DNA of 62,894 nucleotides from CAXBNV01 sp963977185 (GTDB lineage: Bacteria > Pseudomonadota > Gammaproteobacteria > JAGOUU01). The stretch lies in contig CAXBNV010000006.1 of the NCBI GenBank assembly GCA_963977185.1, forward strand, positions 1-62,894, read 5' to 3'. Below the pieces are notes generated by a model. It ran no database searches and was not told the DNA's origin. It saw nothing but the letters and a program-made list of their open reading frames with translations. The translations under genes and the position numbers were made by a program. This document shows positions 54,924 to 62,894 of the stretch, piece after piece (the stretch's first letter is position 1; each line of letters starts with the position of its first letter).

Positions 54924-55304
54924 TTATTCTTCTTTTTCTTTTAAAGAAAAACTCTCACCACATCCACACTCATTGGCAGCATTAGGGTTATCAAAAACCA
55001 TAACACTTCCTAAGCCTTTTTGAACGTAATCTACATGCATGCCATTAATAAATTGTAAATCTTCATTAGCGACATAAATATTTATATTATTATCTTGAAA
55101 AACTTCACAATCTTTTATATTTAAATTTTTATTATTTTGAGCTTGATCTTGGTACAAAAAATCAACAGTATATGCATACCCTGAACACCCTGTTTTTTTT
55201 ACCCCAAATTTTATCCCTATAATTTGCGTATTGTCTTTTTTTGATAAAGACTCAATAGTCTCTTTAATATGATTACTGGCTGTATTAGTTAATTTTATAG
55301 TCAT
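54924..55304 (-). CDS. IscA-like (A-type) iron-sulfur carrier
   Basis: Iron-sulfur cluster carrier of the A-type family. The three conserved cysteines are visible: Cys in KKTGCSGYAYTVDF and the pair in ANECGCGESF. The middle ANEDLQFINGMHVDYVQKG and GSVMVFDNPNAANECGCG match IscA. It has 126 residues, longer than E. coli IscA (107) by an insert in the first half (YQDQAQNNKNLNIKD) and an acidic tail. It starts 7 bases after the IscU-like gene. IscS, HscA, HscB and ferredoxin are absent from this operon. Confidence 0.88.
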   Translation of the reverse strand: MTIKLTNTASNHIKETIESLSKKDNTQIIGIKFGVKKTGCSGYAYTVDFLYQDQAQNNKNLNIKDCEVFQDNNINIYVANEDLQFINGMHVDYVQKGLGSVMVFDNPNAANECGCGESFSLKEKEE

Positions 55305-55311
55305 AAAGAAT

Positions 55312-55704
55312 TTAATTTATATTACCTGTAATTAATAATTTCAATCGCATTAAAATATCTTCTGCTGTTATTGCACAATGTAATTTATTCTTTGGAAGCT
55401 CTAAGCCATTATTAATATCTTCTATTTTAATACTATCTAAAACTACTATATTTTGATTAATAATTTGCCTTGCAAGCCATTCTATCGTTGCTATAGTTGC
55501 TCCGCAACCATAAACTTTATACTTTACATCTTTAATGTAACTTTTTGTATTATCAAGCATTATTTGAAAAATAATTAACTTCCCAAGCTTAACACTTCCT
55601 TCATCAATAGTATAAACACAAGGCAAATCTTGGCCTAATGTACCACTATATTCTGAATTTAAAAAGTAGTTATTAATTTTCTCATTGTAAAAACGCATAG
55701 ACAT
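55312..55704 (-). CDS. Divergent IscU/NifU-N-like Fe-S scaffold
   Basis: Related to IscU: an N-terminal YNEKINNYFLNSEYSG, a Cys in VYGCGATIATIEW (Cys67, matching IscU Cys63) and one in KLHCAITAEDIL (matching Cys106). The first IscU ligand pair (APACGDVMKLQI) reads SVKLGKLIIFQI, so the Cys and conserved Asp are replaced. A Cys occurs about ten residues earlier (LPCVY, Cys29) and could take its place. 130 residues. First gene of a four-gene unit; function as scaffold is likely but altered. Confidence 0.72.
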   Translation of the reverse strand: MSMRFYNEKINNYFLNSEYSGTLGQDLPCVYTIDEGSVKLGKLIIFQIMLDNTKSYIKDVKYKVYGCGATIATIEWLARQIINQNIVVLDSIKIEDINNGLELPKNKLHCAITAEDILMRLKLLITGNIN

Positions 55705-55871
55705 GAATTATAGATTATTTAAGTAACTTTATCTAGGGTAACTTCTATCTAATTTACTATTAAATAATATTTTGCAATATTAAGTTAAAAAACAAACAGA
55801 TAATTTACATATGACACATATTAAGATGCACAAAGTTGAAAACTGAGGAAAACATAATAAGAATTATTAAA

Positions 55872-55959
55872 TGGTGCCCGGGGCCGGACTCGAACCGGCA
55901 CGGTAGTTAATACCGAGGGATTTTAAGTCCCTTGCGTCTACCAATTTCGCCACCCGGGC
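55872..55959 (-). tRNA. tRNA-Leu (anticodon TAA)
   Basis: 88-base class II tRNA with acceptor GCCCGGG paired to CCCGGGC, discriminator A and encoded CCA. The anticodon stem AGGGA/TCCCT encloses CTTAAAA, giving TAA, and a long variable arm (CGGTATTAACTACCG) follows. Last of a three-tRNA cluster behind pgsA, in the same place as E. coli leuZ. Confidence 0.97.
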
Positions 55960-55995
55960 AAATTAATTTGCAATGTCTCTACCATATTATAAATA

Positions 55996-56069
55996 TGGAG
56001 GCTGAGGTCGGAATCGAACCGGCGTCCACGGCTTTGCAGGCCGCTGCATAACCACTCTGCCACTCAGCC
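55996..56069 (-). tRNA. tRNA-Cys (anticodon GCA)
   Basis: 74-base tRNA with acceptor GGCTGAG/CTCAGCC, the discriminator T characteristic of tRNA-Cys, and encoded CCA. The anticodon loop CTGCAAA gives GCA. Middle of the Gly-Cys-Leu cluster. Confidence 0.97.
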
Positions 56070-56093
56070 ATATAAATATATATGACAGAAATC

Positions 56094-56168
56094 TGGAGCG
56101 GGAAACGAGGCTCGAACTCGCGACCCCAACCTTGGCAAGGTTGTGCTCTACCACTGAGCTATTCCCGC
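56094..56168 (-). tRNA. tRNA-Gly (anticodon GCC)
   Basis: 75-base tRNA with acceptor GCGGGAA, the discriminator T and encoded CCA. The anticodon loop TTGCCAA gives GCC. It is 27 bases beyond the pgsA stop and first of the Gly-Cys-Leu group, probably processed from one transcript with pgsA. Confidence 0.97.
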
Positions 56169-56195
56169 ATCTAAGATAGACACTATTTTACTTAT

Positions 56196-56777
56196 CTATC
56201 GATCATTGTCAAGCACTAATTCATCAGAACTTGACCATAAATGTGGCCACGCGGCTTTTATATATAAAACCATTGACCACAACGTTAAAAATACAGAAAT
56301 ATACAGAAAAACAAAGCCTATAGTTACTAACAAATTAAAATGTTCTGGCGTACCATATAATAAAATAATTATAGACACCATTTGAAAAACTGTTTTTATT
56401 TTACCCAGCAAAGATACCGAAACATTAGTACGCTTACCTATTTCAGACATCCATTCTCGCAACCCTGATACTACTATTTCTCGACCAACAATAATAATAG
56501 CCGGTAAGGTAAAAAATATAGTTTTATATTCAGCAACTAATAAAATTAAAACTATAGAAATAATTAATTTATCAGCAACAGGATCGCAAACAGCCCCAAA
56601 TGAAGTTTGTTGCTCTAGTTTTCGCGCTAAAAAACCATCAAAAAAATCAGTAATCGAGGCTATAATGAAAATTAAAGCCGCAGCATAGAAACTCCACGTA
56701 TATGGTAGAAAAAACACTATAACTAAAATAGGTACTAATAAGATTCGAAATAATGTTAATAAATTTGGTATATTCAT
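56196..56777 (-). CDS. pgsA: CDP-diacylglycerol-glycerol-3-phosphate 3-phosphatidyltransferase
   Basis: Makes phosphatidylglycerol phosphate, the committed step to PG and cardiolipin. It is an integral membrane enzyme with the CDP-alcohol phosphotransferase motif spread over TDFFDGFLARKL...GAVCDPVADKL. Start NIPNLLTLFRILLVPILV is typical. Length 193. It sits 11 bases after uvrC on the same strand. Confidence 0.95.
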   Translation of the reverse strand: MNIPNLLTLFRILLVPILVIVFFLPYTWSFYAAALIFIIASITDFFDGFLARKLEQQTSFGAVCDPVADKLIISIVLILLVAEYKTIFFTLPAIIIVGREIVVSGLREWMSEIGKRTNVSVSLLGKIKTVFQMVSIIILLYGTPEHFNLLVTIGFVFLYISVFLTLWSMVLYIKAAWPHLWSSSDELVLDNDR

Positions 56778-56788
56778 AATATTTTAAA

Positions 56789-58672
56789 TTAATATTTTAA
56801 ATTTTTCAGTTTATCTAGAATTATACTACTTAGTTTATCACTTATTCCAGGAATTTGCTGTAACTGTTCTTTAGTTGACCTCTTAACTTCCACCCAGCCA
56901 CCAAAATGCTCAAGTATTTTTTGAATTCTTTTTTTACCTAAACCTGGAATTTCTTCTAATATAGAATTAATACCTTTTTTACTGCGCTTAGCTTGCATTG
57001 CCTTAATAGCAAATCGATGAGCTTCATCCCTTAACATCTGCAACATTCTTTTAGTATTTTCTTCTAAATTTAAAGTTTCTATCTTCTTATTATTACTATT
57101 AAAATATAAAATTTTATCATTTGAAGATTTTCTTAAATCACCCTTACAAATTCCTAAAAGAACAACTTTATTATTGATAAATAATTTAACTAATTCATCA
57201 TAAACAACATTTAATTGCCCTATACCACCGTCTATTAATAAAACTTCTGGCATGTTGCTTGCTAATTTATGTCTAAATCGCCTAGAAATAACTTCACGCA
57301 TAGCACCATAATCATCTGATTGCTTAGACAAGAGTATATTATATTTTTTATATAATTTTTTATCTGGCCCTTTATTATTAAAAGCAACTTGTGATGCAAC
57401 TGTATAAAATCCTGATGTATGACTTACATCAAAGCACTCGATTAAATTCAAAGAATTTAATTTAAAAAATTCTTTTAACACATTAAAATTATTTTTAAAA
57501 TCAAAAGATTGCTCTAAAAGATCTGATTTATTATATACAGCATGCTTTAAATTTCTAACTGCAATATCTACCCATTCTTTATATTTATTATATTGTCTTT
57601 TATTTTTTGATAGTGCATCAACTATCTTAATCTTTTTAAAATTACTGCTTAAAATATCAATAAATAAATTTTTATCATTTAAAGATTCATTTAGTAAAAT
57701 TTTATCTGGTAAATCTAGATTATTTTTTGATGATAAATAATACTGTGATAAAAAATTATATAAAACTAAACCAAAATCATTATCTTGATTTTCTATATCT
57801 AAATTCGAACTCATAAAAAACTGCTGTGTACTAATAAACACGCCGTTTCTAACTTTATTTAAACTAATACAATATTTATTAATTAAATTTAAAATAATTA
57901 TTAAATCTATATTTTCATCATTACTACTAATAATAAATTGCTGCTGCTGTGCCTCTTGTAAGGTTTTGATACTATCTCGAACTTTTGCAGCCCGCTCATA
58001 ATCTAAATTATCTGCAGCCACATTCATTTGTTGTACTAAATTTTTTATAACATCTTGGTTTTTACCCATCAGAAATAACTTTGCATTTAGAACCTGTTTT
58101 TTATAACTTATTTCATCAATATAACCCACGCAGGGTGCACTGCATCGATTAATTTGATATTGCATGCAAGGTCTTGAGCGATTGCTAAAAAAGCTATCTG
58201 AGCAATTACGCAGTAAAAAAATTTTTTGTAATAAATTTAAAGTTTGTCTTGCATAACCAGCATTAGGATATGGACCAAAAAACTCATAATTATTATTTTT
58301 CTTTTTGGTAACTTTTAATCCTCTATAAAAATCTAATCTTGGAAAATTTTTATTATCTAGAATAATATAAGGATAACTTTTGTCATCTCTTAATAAAATA
58401 TTATATTTTGGCTTATATTGTTTTATTAAATTAGCTTCTAAAATTAAAGCTTCTTTTTCTGTGCTAGTAATAGTAATTCTAATATCTGCTATTTTAGCAA
58501 CTAATGCTTGAGTTTTTTTAGAAAGATTTTTATTAAAATAAGAAGCTATTCTATTTTTAAGATTTTTAGCTTTACCGACATACAAAATATTTTGAGATGA
58601 ATCAAACATTTCATAAACGCCTGATTCTAATGAGCAAGATTTTAAAAAATTGTTATAATTAAACACAGTCAC
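56789..58672 (-). CDS. uvrC: Excinuclease ABC subunit C
   Basis: Cuts on both sides of a lesion after UvrB. The N-terminal GIY-YIG nuclease (SGVYEMFD...ILYVGKAKNLKNRI), the UVR contact (LDYERAAKVRDSIKTL), the RNase H-like second nuclease (FDVSHTSGFYTVASQV, LIDGGIGQLNVV, RDEAHRFAIKAM) and tandem helix-hairpin-helix at the end (IPGLGKKRIQKILEHFGG) are all present. It has 627 residues and appears to start with GTG; no strong ribosome site is seen. Between uvrY and pgsA as in E. coli. Confidence 0.95.
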   Translation of the reverse strand: MTVFNYNNFLKSCSLESGVYEMFDSSQNILYVGKAKNLKNRIASYFNKNLSKKTQALVAKIADIRITITSTEKEALILEANLIKQYKPKYNILLRDDKSYPYIILDNKNFPRLDFYRGLKVTKKKNNNYEFFGPYPNAGYARQTLNLLQKIFLLRNCSDSFFSNRSRPCMQYQINRCSAPCVGYIDEISYKKQVLNAKLFLMGKNQDVIKNLVQQMNVAADNLDYERAAKVRDSIKTLQEAQQQQFIISSNDENIDLIIILNLINKYCISLNKVRNGVFISTQQFFMSSNLDIENQDNDFGLVLYNFLSQYYLSSKNNLDLPDKILLNESLNDKNLFIDILSSNFKKIKIVDALSKNKRQYNKYKEWVDIAVRNLKHAVYNKSDLLEQSFDFKNNFNVLKEFFKLNSLNLIECFDVSHTSGFYTVASQVAFNNKGPDKKLYKKYNILLSKQSDDYGAMREVISRRFRHKLASNMPEVLLIDGGIGQLNVVYDELVKLFINNKVVLLGICKGDLRKSSNDKILYFNSNNKKIETLNLEENTKRMLQMLRDEAHRFAIKAMQAKRSKKGINSILEEIPGLGKKRIQKILEHFGGWVEVKRSTKEQLQQIPGISDKLSSIILDKLKNLKY

Positions 58673-58693
58673 ATATAAAGAACAGACTATTAT

Positions 58694-59344
58694 TTATGCC
58701 ATTGTCTCTGTATCAAGCATCCCGTGTCTTATAGCCAAATGAGTTAATTCAACATCACTATTTACACTTAACTTTTCAAATAATCTATATCTATAGCTAT
58801 TTACTGTTTTAGGACTTAAACATAATTTATCAGAAATTTCTTGAACCTTAATGCCTTTAGTTATCATAATCATAATTTGCATTTCTCTTTCAGATAAAAT
58901 ATCTAAAGGAGATGAATCTAGCTCGCCACCAACATGCTTTAAGGCTAATTGCTGCGCAACTTCAGGGCTTAAATATTTCTGACCAGCAAATACTGTTTGA
59001 ATCGCATTTATCATTTCATCAATGCTTGAACCCTTAGTCAAATAACCAGAAGCTCCTGCTTGAAGTAATCTTGAAGGAAAAGGCTCTTCACCATAAATAG
59101 TCACAGCAAGAACTTTTATATTAGAATCCAACCTTACAATTTTTTTAGTTGCCTCAAGACCACCAATACCTGGCATTTTAACATCCATTAAAACAACATC
59201 AGGTCTTAATTCTCTAGCTATTCTAACAGCTTCTTCACCACTTTTAGCTTCACCAACAACATTAAGGCTCTTAACATCTGATAAAAGTCTTTTAATACCA
59301 ACTCGGACTAAATCATGATCATCGACTAAAAGAACTGTTATCAA
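58694..59344 (-). CDS. uvrY: UvrY/GacA/LetA-type response regulator
   Basis: Two-component regulator of the BarA-UvrY/GacS-GacA/LetS-LetA system that drives small RsmY-type RNAs and so controls CsrA. The receiver keeps the acidic pocket (LLVDDHDLVR) and phospho-Asp in VVLMDVKMPG; the C-terminal LuxR HTH reads DILSEREMQIMIMITKGIKVQEISDKLCLSPKTVNSYRY-like. It has 216 residues. The start is TTG at 59344: AGGAG lies about 7 bases before it and no ATG fits better. Partner sensor kinase not in this window. Confidence 0.93.
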   Translation of the reverse strand: MITVLLVDDHDLVRVGIKRLLSDVKSLNVVGEAKSGEEAVRIARELRPDVVLMDVKMPGIGGLEATKKIVRLDSNIKVLAVTIYGEEPFPSRLLQAGASGYLTKGSSIDEMINAIQTVFAGQKYLSPEVAQQLALKHVGGELDSSPLDILSEREMQIMIMITKGIKVQEISDKLCLSPKTVNSYRYRLFEKLSVNSDVELTHLAIRHGMLDTETMA

Positions 59345-59427
59345 GGATAGCTCCTATAAATTATATTTTTATAAACATACATAAATAGGATTATCCCTGA
59401 ATTTTTGCAAATATACAATAAAAAATA

Positions 59428-59868
59428 TTACGCTAAAGAAGAATTTAACATCCAAATAATTTTTTCATGAGCCATAACTCTTGCATCGGCTAAATCTTCA
59501 GCTCGACTACCACAATCTGCTGCAGCTTCTTTTAAGTCACCTAAAGAGCTTAATAAGACCTCATGATTCTTTACTAAATCTTGAATCATTTCATCTGCTT
59601 TACCATCAATATGATCATCACTAACTTTGGATGCTTTTAAAAATTCTTTAAAGCTTCCTGGGGATTTAGCCCCTGCAGCCCTTATTTCTTCAGCAACAAC
59701 ATCAACTACATCTGCAAGCTCTTTGTACTGAGCTTCAAACATAGCATGATAGCTATAAAAGTTAGGACCTTTCACATTCCAATGATAATACTGAGTTTTT
59801 AAATACAATGTGTAAGTATCGGCTAAAACATTTTTTAATGATTCTATTACTTTGGTATTATCAGCCAT
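59428..59868 (-). CDS. dps: Dps-family DNA-binding ferritin-like protein
   Basis: Dodecameric iron-storage and DNA-protecting protein. The ferroxidase ligands sit at the dimer interface in QYYHWNVKGPNFYSYHAMFEAQYKE and the following DVVDVVAEEIRA. Length 146 suits the family. The N-terminus lacks the long Lys-rich tail used for DNA binding in E. coli Dps, so iron oxidation rather than DNA coating may dominate. It lies 83 bases upstream of uvrY with its own gap on either side. Confidence 0.9.
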   Translation of the reverse strand: MADNTKVIESLKNVLADTYTLYLKTQYYHWNVKGPNFYSYHAMFEAQYKELADVVDVVAEEIRAAGAKSPGSFKEFLKASKVSDDHIDGKADEMIQDLVKNHEVLLSSLGDLKEAAADCGSRAEDLADARVMAHEKIIWMLNSSLA

Positions 59869-60097
59869 AAGAAATCCTTATTAATTAACTATAATAAATT
59901 ATTACTATAAAATTATATATACAAAATACCAATAAAACAATTCATCTACAAAAAAGGATTTATCATGATCTGTCGTTCTACATCAGTAAGATATAATTTT
60001 TAAGGTTTAGAGCTGTTACTATAGATTTTATATCTTAAAATTCATTAAATTATTTTAAAAAATTAATAAAAACTTCATAACAATCATATAGTATTAG

Positions 60098-60125
60098 TTG
60101 ACAAACAAAGACATTGTTATAATAT
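60098..60125 (+). promoter_or_regulatory. Possible promoter for the large GDPD gene
   Basis: Perfect TTGACA (60098-60103) is followed by TAATAT (60120-60125) 16 bases on. An exact TATAAT at 60118 is only 14 bases away, too close for a normal promoter. Position 40 bases before the ATG is plausible. Confidence 0.4.
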
Positions 60126-60164
60126 AGAGTTAATCAATTTATCACACTTAAACACGAGCAAATT

Positions 60165-62741
60165 ATGAAAAGAGCCACTGAAATTACTAAAGGTATTTTA
60201 GTTACCGGTCATAGAGGAATGGGCGTTATAGATAAACCCCGCTCTTATTTTTTAAGTACGGCTGAAGCGGATAAATTACTCGAGCCATTAACAGAATGGT
60301 TTAATTTTAAATTTCCTGACCAAGAAATAGCTAAAATGCAGTCTAATGACAGCTCTTCTAGCATGGGGAAACCAACTTTATCACAAGAGCTTGGATATAA
60401 TCATGTACTTAGAGAATCAACTAAAGAGACTACCTCTTATCCAGAAAACTCTATTGCTGCATTTAAGGAAGCAATAATTCAAGGAGCGCATGCTCTAGAA
60501 TGTGATATTCATGTATCTAAAGATAACCAACCAATGGTGATACATGGCAATAAATTATCATCTTACGCTTTCGATCTTTTAGAAAAACAAGAACACGTCG
60601 TATCCAGCTTGAAAGAAAACTCTCCTTTAATATCAAGTCTTTCACAGTCTGAGATACAAGAACGATTTATCTTAAAAGATTTTGACTTAGTTGAGCGTAA
60701 AGATGAAACCCAAACAAGAGAAGATATAGAGCAATTATTAAAAGAGAAATCGACAAAGGACTTGCTTATAAATAATAGCGATAGGTATTCTATTCCTACG
60801 TTAACTCAATTATTAAATCTAGTTGCAAACGAAAATAAATCAAGATTAGACCAATCAGAAAGCTTATCTTTACTTAAACTGAATATAGAGCTCAAAGGAG
60901 CTTATTCTGCTGCATTTTCTCTTGCAACAATTTGGGAATTTTATCACCAAAATCCAGATAACAAAAAATACTTACCTGTTGAAAATTTAATTTTTCTTGG
61001 CCGCTATGAAACAAGAGAAATAATCATTATGCGCGAAATTTTAAATAGCAATTTCCATCAACAATTGTGGCAAGAAACTTTGATAGAACATGTTAAAATT
61101 AACACAGAAGAAGAGATTCTACTTGCTCAAGAGATAAAAATACAGATTGAGAATTATCATAGTAATCTAAACAATTTGGAAAAGAACAATATTCCTAAGA
61201 AACCAGCGAAGATGATTCAAGGCATTCCAGACGCCTGTACAACATCATATTTGAAGGACAAATATCCTGAGATAATTCATAATGAACAAAAACTATCTAA
61301 ATTTAAAGATGACATACAGACTTACCAAAAAGCTGTTAATTTTTATAAAAAACCAATTACCAGTGAAGAATTAAAAAACTACTTACACAAAATTATTACA
61401 GACAAATTAAAAAAGAAACCTTTTCTTCCAGAAAATTTCAACAGTAGCCTTTTGCAAAGACCAATGATACAAAAGTTCTTTTTAGAACAGAAGGAAATTA
61501 AAACAGAGATAGATACAAATCTAAATAAATTAAATGAGTTACATAACAAAGAGCAAGAGTTAATTAAGTTATTAAGTGATTGCCTTCCTGATCCAAAAGA
61601 TTCTGACTCTAAATATACAAGCCAAAAAAACATTATTCCTGGACACTTTAATGGTAAGGTAATAAGAGTATTACGAAAAAATGGAACACAAGAACAAGCC
61701 GGTTCCGACCTAATAAAAGAATTAGCTCTATTTAATGAAACAAAAATAAACATAACAAAGTTTATAGATTTAAATAAGACCCTTGAAGGCGATAATGATG
61801 AATCAATAATACCAGGCTTTTCAAAGAATCATATAATCTTTTTTTTAATTGATCAAATCATAAGTAATCGTGGCGCTGAAAAAAACAATGAACTGCTATT
61901 GCAAATAATAAGTCAAGGACTAGGGGCAGCTAAAACAAACGTTATGATTTCAACTGACCAATTATATGGAAAAAGTGCTTTATTCCCAAAAAATGAAGAT
62001 TTTGATCTTAATACTAAAACAGATCAGATCACAGATTTTGCAAAAAGAAGGCTAGATAATATTTTTAGTCGTAAACACAATGGCATAGATATTAGTATAT
62101 TTGATATGACATTAAGTGTTATTTCTTATTTAAAGAATTTAGATGAAAAAAATGAATCTTTTATTTATTTTATGGGATTCACTGCATCAAATTGGAGATT
62201 CTCTAAAAAAGAAGACTCACCCGTTTCTCTTGTAGATACTATAAAAAGAACAATTGCTATTCAAGATCAGATGAAGATTCCTTTTTTAATTAAAACAGAT
62301 GAACCTGGCTTATTTGGTTTTCTAATGGACTCATTTCAACGAATGCTAGAATCAAAATTAAGTGAAATAACAGAAGACTCAAAAAAACATGTAGTGAGTA
62401 GTATCATGGAAGATCTTTCCCATGCTCTTAAATATGCATCAGTAAAACCTCCAAGAGGTCCTGTTAAAGATAGAGAAAACTCTCCAGAACAAACTTTCAC
62501 TCCTCCTCCACCTGACAGTTGTGGAGTACAGAATGATGATGATAGAAAAAGCCCTTCATTGCCAAATAATTCATTCCATCTTCCAACTGCTGACAACTGT
62601 AAAACAGATAAGCATAATCCACAAAATCAAGAAGAATTATCATCACAATTAACTCGGATTTTTAGCCCTATGAATCCTCCACCGCCACTTAATCCTCATC
62701 CTATTGTACACAAACCAACTCCGCGAAAGTTAAAGCTGTAA
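60165..62741 (+). CDS. Large protein with split glycerophosphodiesterase-like domain and proline-rich tail
   Basis: 858 residues, no signal peptide or membrane segment. GDPD signatures are there but spread out: GHRG (His16, residues 15-18), PENSIAAF at 93-100, ECDIHVSKDNQPMVIH (Glu112, Asp114, His127), then IPTLTQLLNL and LNIELKGA. The gap between HRG and PEN is 75 residues, against about 5-10 usually. After VIH the common Asp is Gly (HGN). From about 300 on the sequence is helical and unfamiliar, and the last 80 residues hold PPPP runs (FTPPPPDSC, MNPPPPLNPHP). The layout suggests an effector or eukaryote-directed enzyme; that is inference. Confidence 0.78.
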   Translation: MKRATEITKGILVTGHRGMGVIDKPRSYFLSTAEADKLLEPLTEWFNFKFPDQEIAKMQSNDSSSSMGKPTLSQELGYNHVLRESTKETTSYPENSIAAFKEAIIQGAHALECDIHVSKDNQPMVIHGNKLSSYAFDLLEKQEHVVSSLKENSPLISSLSQSEIQERFILKDFDLVERKDETQTREDIEQLLKEKSTKDLLINNSDRYSIPTLTQLLNLVANENKSRLDQSESLSLLKLNIELKGAYSAAFSLATIWEFYHQNPDNKKYLPVENLIFLGRYETREIIIMREILNSNFHQQLWQETLIEHVKINTEEEILLAQEIKIQIENYHSNLNNLEKNNIPKKPAKMIQGIPDACTTSYLKDKYPEIIHNEQKLSKFKDDIQTYQKAVNFYKKPITSEELKNYLHKIITDKLKKKPFLPENFNSSLLQRPMIQKFFLEQKEIKTEIDTNLNKLNELHNKEQELIKLLSDCLPDPKDSDSKYTSQKNIIPGHFNGKVIRVLRKNGTQEQAGSDLIKELALFNETKINITKFIDLNKTLEGDNDESIIPGFSKNHIIFFLIDQIISNRGAEKNNELLLQIISQGLGAAKTNVMISTDQLYGKSALFPKNEDFDLNTKTDQITDFAKRRLDNIFSRKHNGIDISIFDMTLSVISYLKNLDEKNESFIYFMGFTASNWRFSKKEDSPVSLVDTIKRTIAIQDQMKIPFLIKTDEPGLFGFLMDSFQRMLESKLSEITEDSKKHVVSSIMEDLSHALKYASVKPPRGPVKDRENSPEQTFTPPPPDSCGVQNDDDRKSPSLPNNSFHLPTADNCKTDKHNPQNQEELSSQLTRIFSPMNPPPPLNPHPIVHKPTPRKLKL

Positions 62742-62760
62742 TGAGTATTGAAAATTACAG

Positions 62761-62789
62761 AATAAGCCTTATTTAATATAAGGCTTATT
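62761..62789. terminator. Hairpin after the GDPD gene
   Basis: AATAAGCCTTAT and ATAAGGCTTATT form a perfect 12-bp stem with a 5-base loop, 20 bases after the stop, in the gap towards a convergent reading frame. It is followed by seven A, not T, so it may work for both sides. Confidence 0.55.
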
Positions 62790-62808
62790 AAAAAAATAAT
62801 TAGTTATT

Positions 62809-62894
62809 TTATTCTTTTCTATTTAAAAGCAAAATAACGAAATTAAAGACAATTAGAGCAACAAACCAAAAAGCACTCCAAGCAGCCATTGATA
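62809..62894 (-). CDS. C-terminal or complete small hydrophobic ORF, cut by window edge
   Basis: An open frame on the minus strand ends with TAA at 62809-62811 and stays open to the edge. From an ATG at 62889 it would be MAAWSAFWFVALIVFNFVIL followed by LLNRKE (26 residues): one membrane helix. It is either the end of a membrane protein or a very small protein. No call can be made without sequence beyond 62894. Confidence 0.35.
   Translation of the reverse strand, partial: SMAAWSAFWFVALIVFNFVILLLNRKE

Noticed and set aside
60020..60060. TTAA-N6-TTAA pattern resembling a PmrA box upstream of the GDPD gene
   Set aside because: Spacing is one base short of the Legionella/Coxiella consensus and such patterns are common by chance at this base composition.
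61379..62596. Minus-strand ORFs inside the GDPD gene
   Set aside because: No family features, and they lie within one continuous long frame on the other strand.
1..62894. CRISPR arrays, insertion sequences, rRNA or large dispersed repeats
   Set aside because: None seen on reading both strands; the only exact long-range repeat noticed is the tRNA-Leu 19-mer.

Overview
The window is about 62.9 kb of chromosome from a very AT-rich bacterium (G+C roughly 30% by eye). Gene content and gene order point to a gammaproteobacterium: mutH and zapG are largely confined to that class, coaBC-dut-algC, kdsC-lptC-lptA-lptB and surA-ksgA-apaH are in familiar order, and uvrY-uvrC-pgsA-tRNA-Gly-tRNA-Cys-tRNA-Leu matches the E. 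coli arrangement. Low G+C, shortened versions of several operons and a few large proteins without recognisable relatives would suit a Legionella/Coxiella/Francisella-like, possibly host-associated lineage. That placement is inference; no rRNA gene is present to settle it.

Layout. 1-5.5 kb: an RND efflux operon on the minus strand (adaptor, pump, outer-membrane channel), whose channel gene looks frameshifted or shortened at its 3' end. 5.6-10.3 kb: single genes (glutathionyl-hydroquinone reductase, MscS-like channel, GNAT-nitrilase fusion, an unknown membrane/coiled-coil protein). 10.3-12.1 kb: tRNA-Leu(CAA) followed by a mini-island of about 1.65 kb bounded by a 19-bp direct repeat of the tRNA 3' end. 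It carries the mobile mystery pair mosA (HTH) and mosB (Fic), no integrase, and repeated operator-like sites before mosA. 12-15.4 kb: coaBC-dut-algC. 15.4-19.7 kb: an unknown coiled-coil protein, a Kdo/WaaP/InaA-family kinase-like protein and the LPS-transport genes kdsC-lptC-lptA-lptB. 19.8-27 kb: methyltransferase, aldehyde dehydrogenase, a cluster of DnaA-box-like sites, tRNA-Met, a chagasin-like protease inhibitor, cytochrome b561, a secreted unknown, a lytic transglycosylase and a nucleoside hydrolase. 27-31 kb: phosphate transporter with its PhoU-like partner, mutH, pgpA, idi. 31-38.7 kb: aroA-aroC-polA, zapG, uvrB. 38.7-44.5 kb: an acyl-CoA/leucine-catabolism operon (etfB, etfA, isovaleryl-CoA dehydrogenase, thiolase, carboxyltransferase). 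44.7-51.2 kb: a glycerophosphodiesterase, surA-ksgA-apaH and cytochrome oxidase coxB-coxA. 51.5-56 kb: a protein with a SAM-binding-like motif, CsbD, and a reduced Fe-S operon (IscU-like, IscA-like, ndk, rlmN). 55.9-59.9 kb: three tRNAs, pgsA, uvrC, the UvrY/GacA/LetA regulator, and dps. 60.2-62.7 kb: an 858-residue protein with a split glycerophosphodiesterase domain and a proline-rich tail.

Most of the window is housekeeping: envelope biogenesis, DNA repair (UvrB, UvrC, MutH, PolA, Dut), shikimate end steps, respiration and acyl-CoA oxidation feeding electrons through ETF. The accessory signals are the tRNA-Leu mini-island, the large GDPD protein, the three unrecognised long ORFs (9.2, 15.4 and 51.5 kb), the tight DnaA-box cluster at 22.1 kb, and the apparently altered active sites in the kinase-like protein and the IscU-like scaffold. 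No CRISPR array, insertion sequence, transposase, integrase or rRNA gene was seen.
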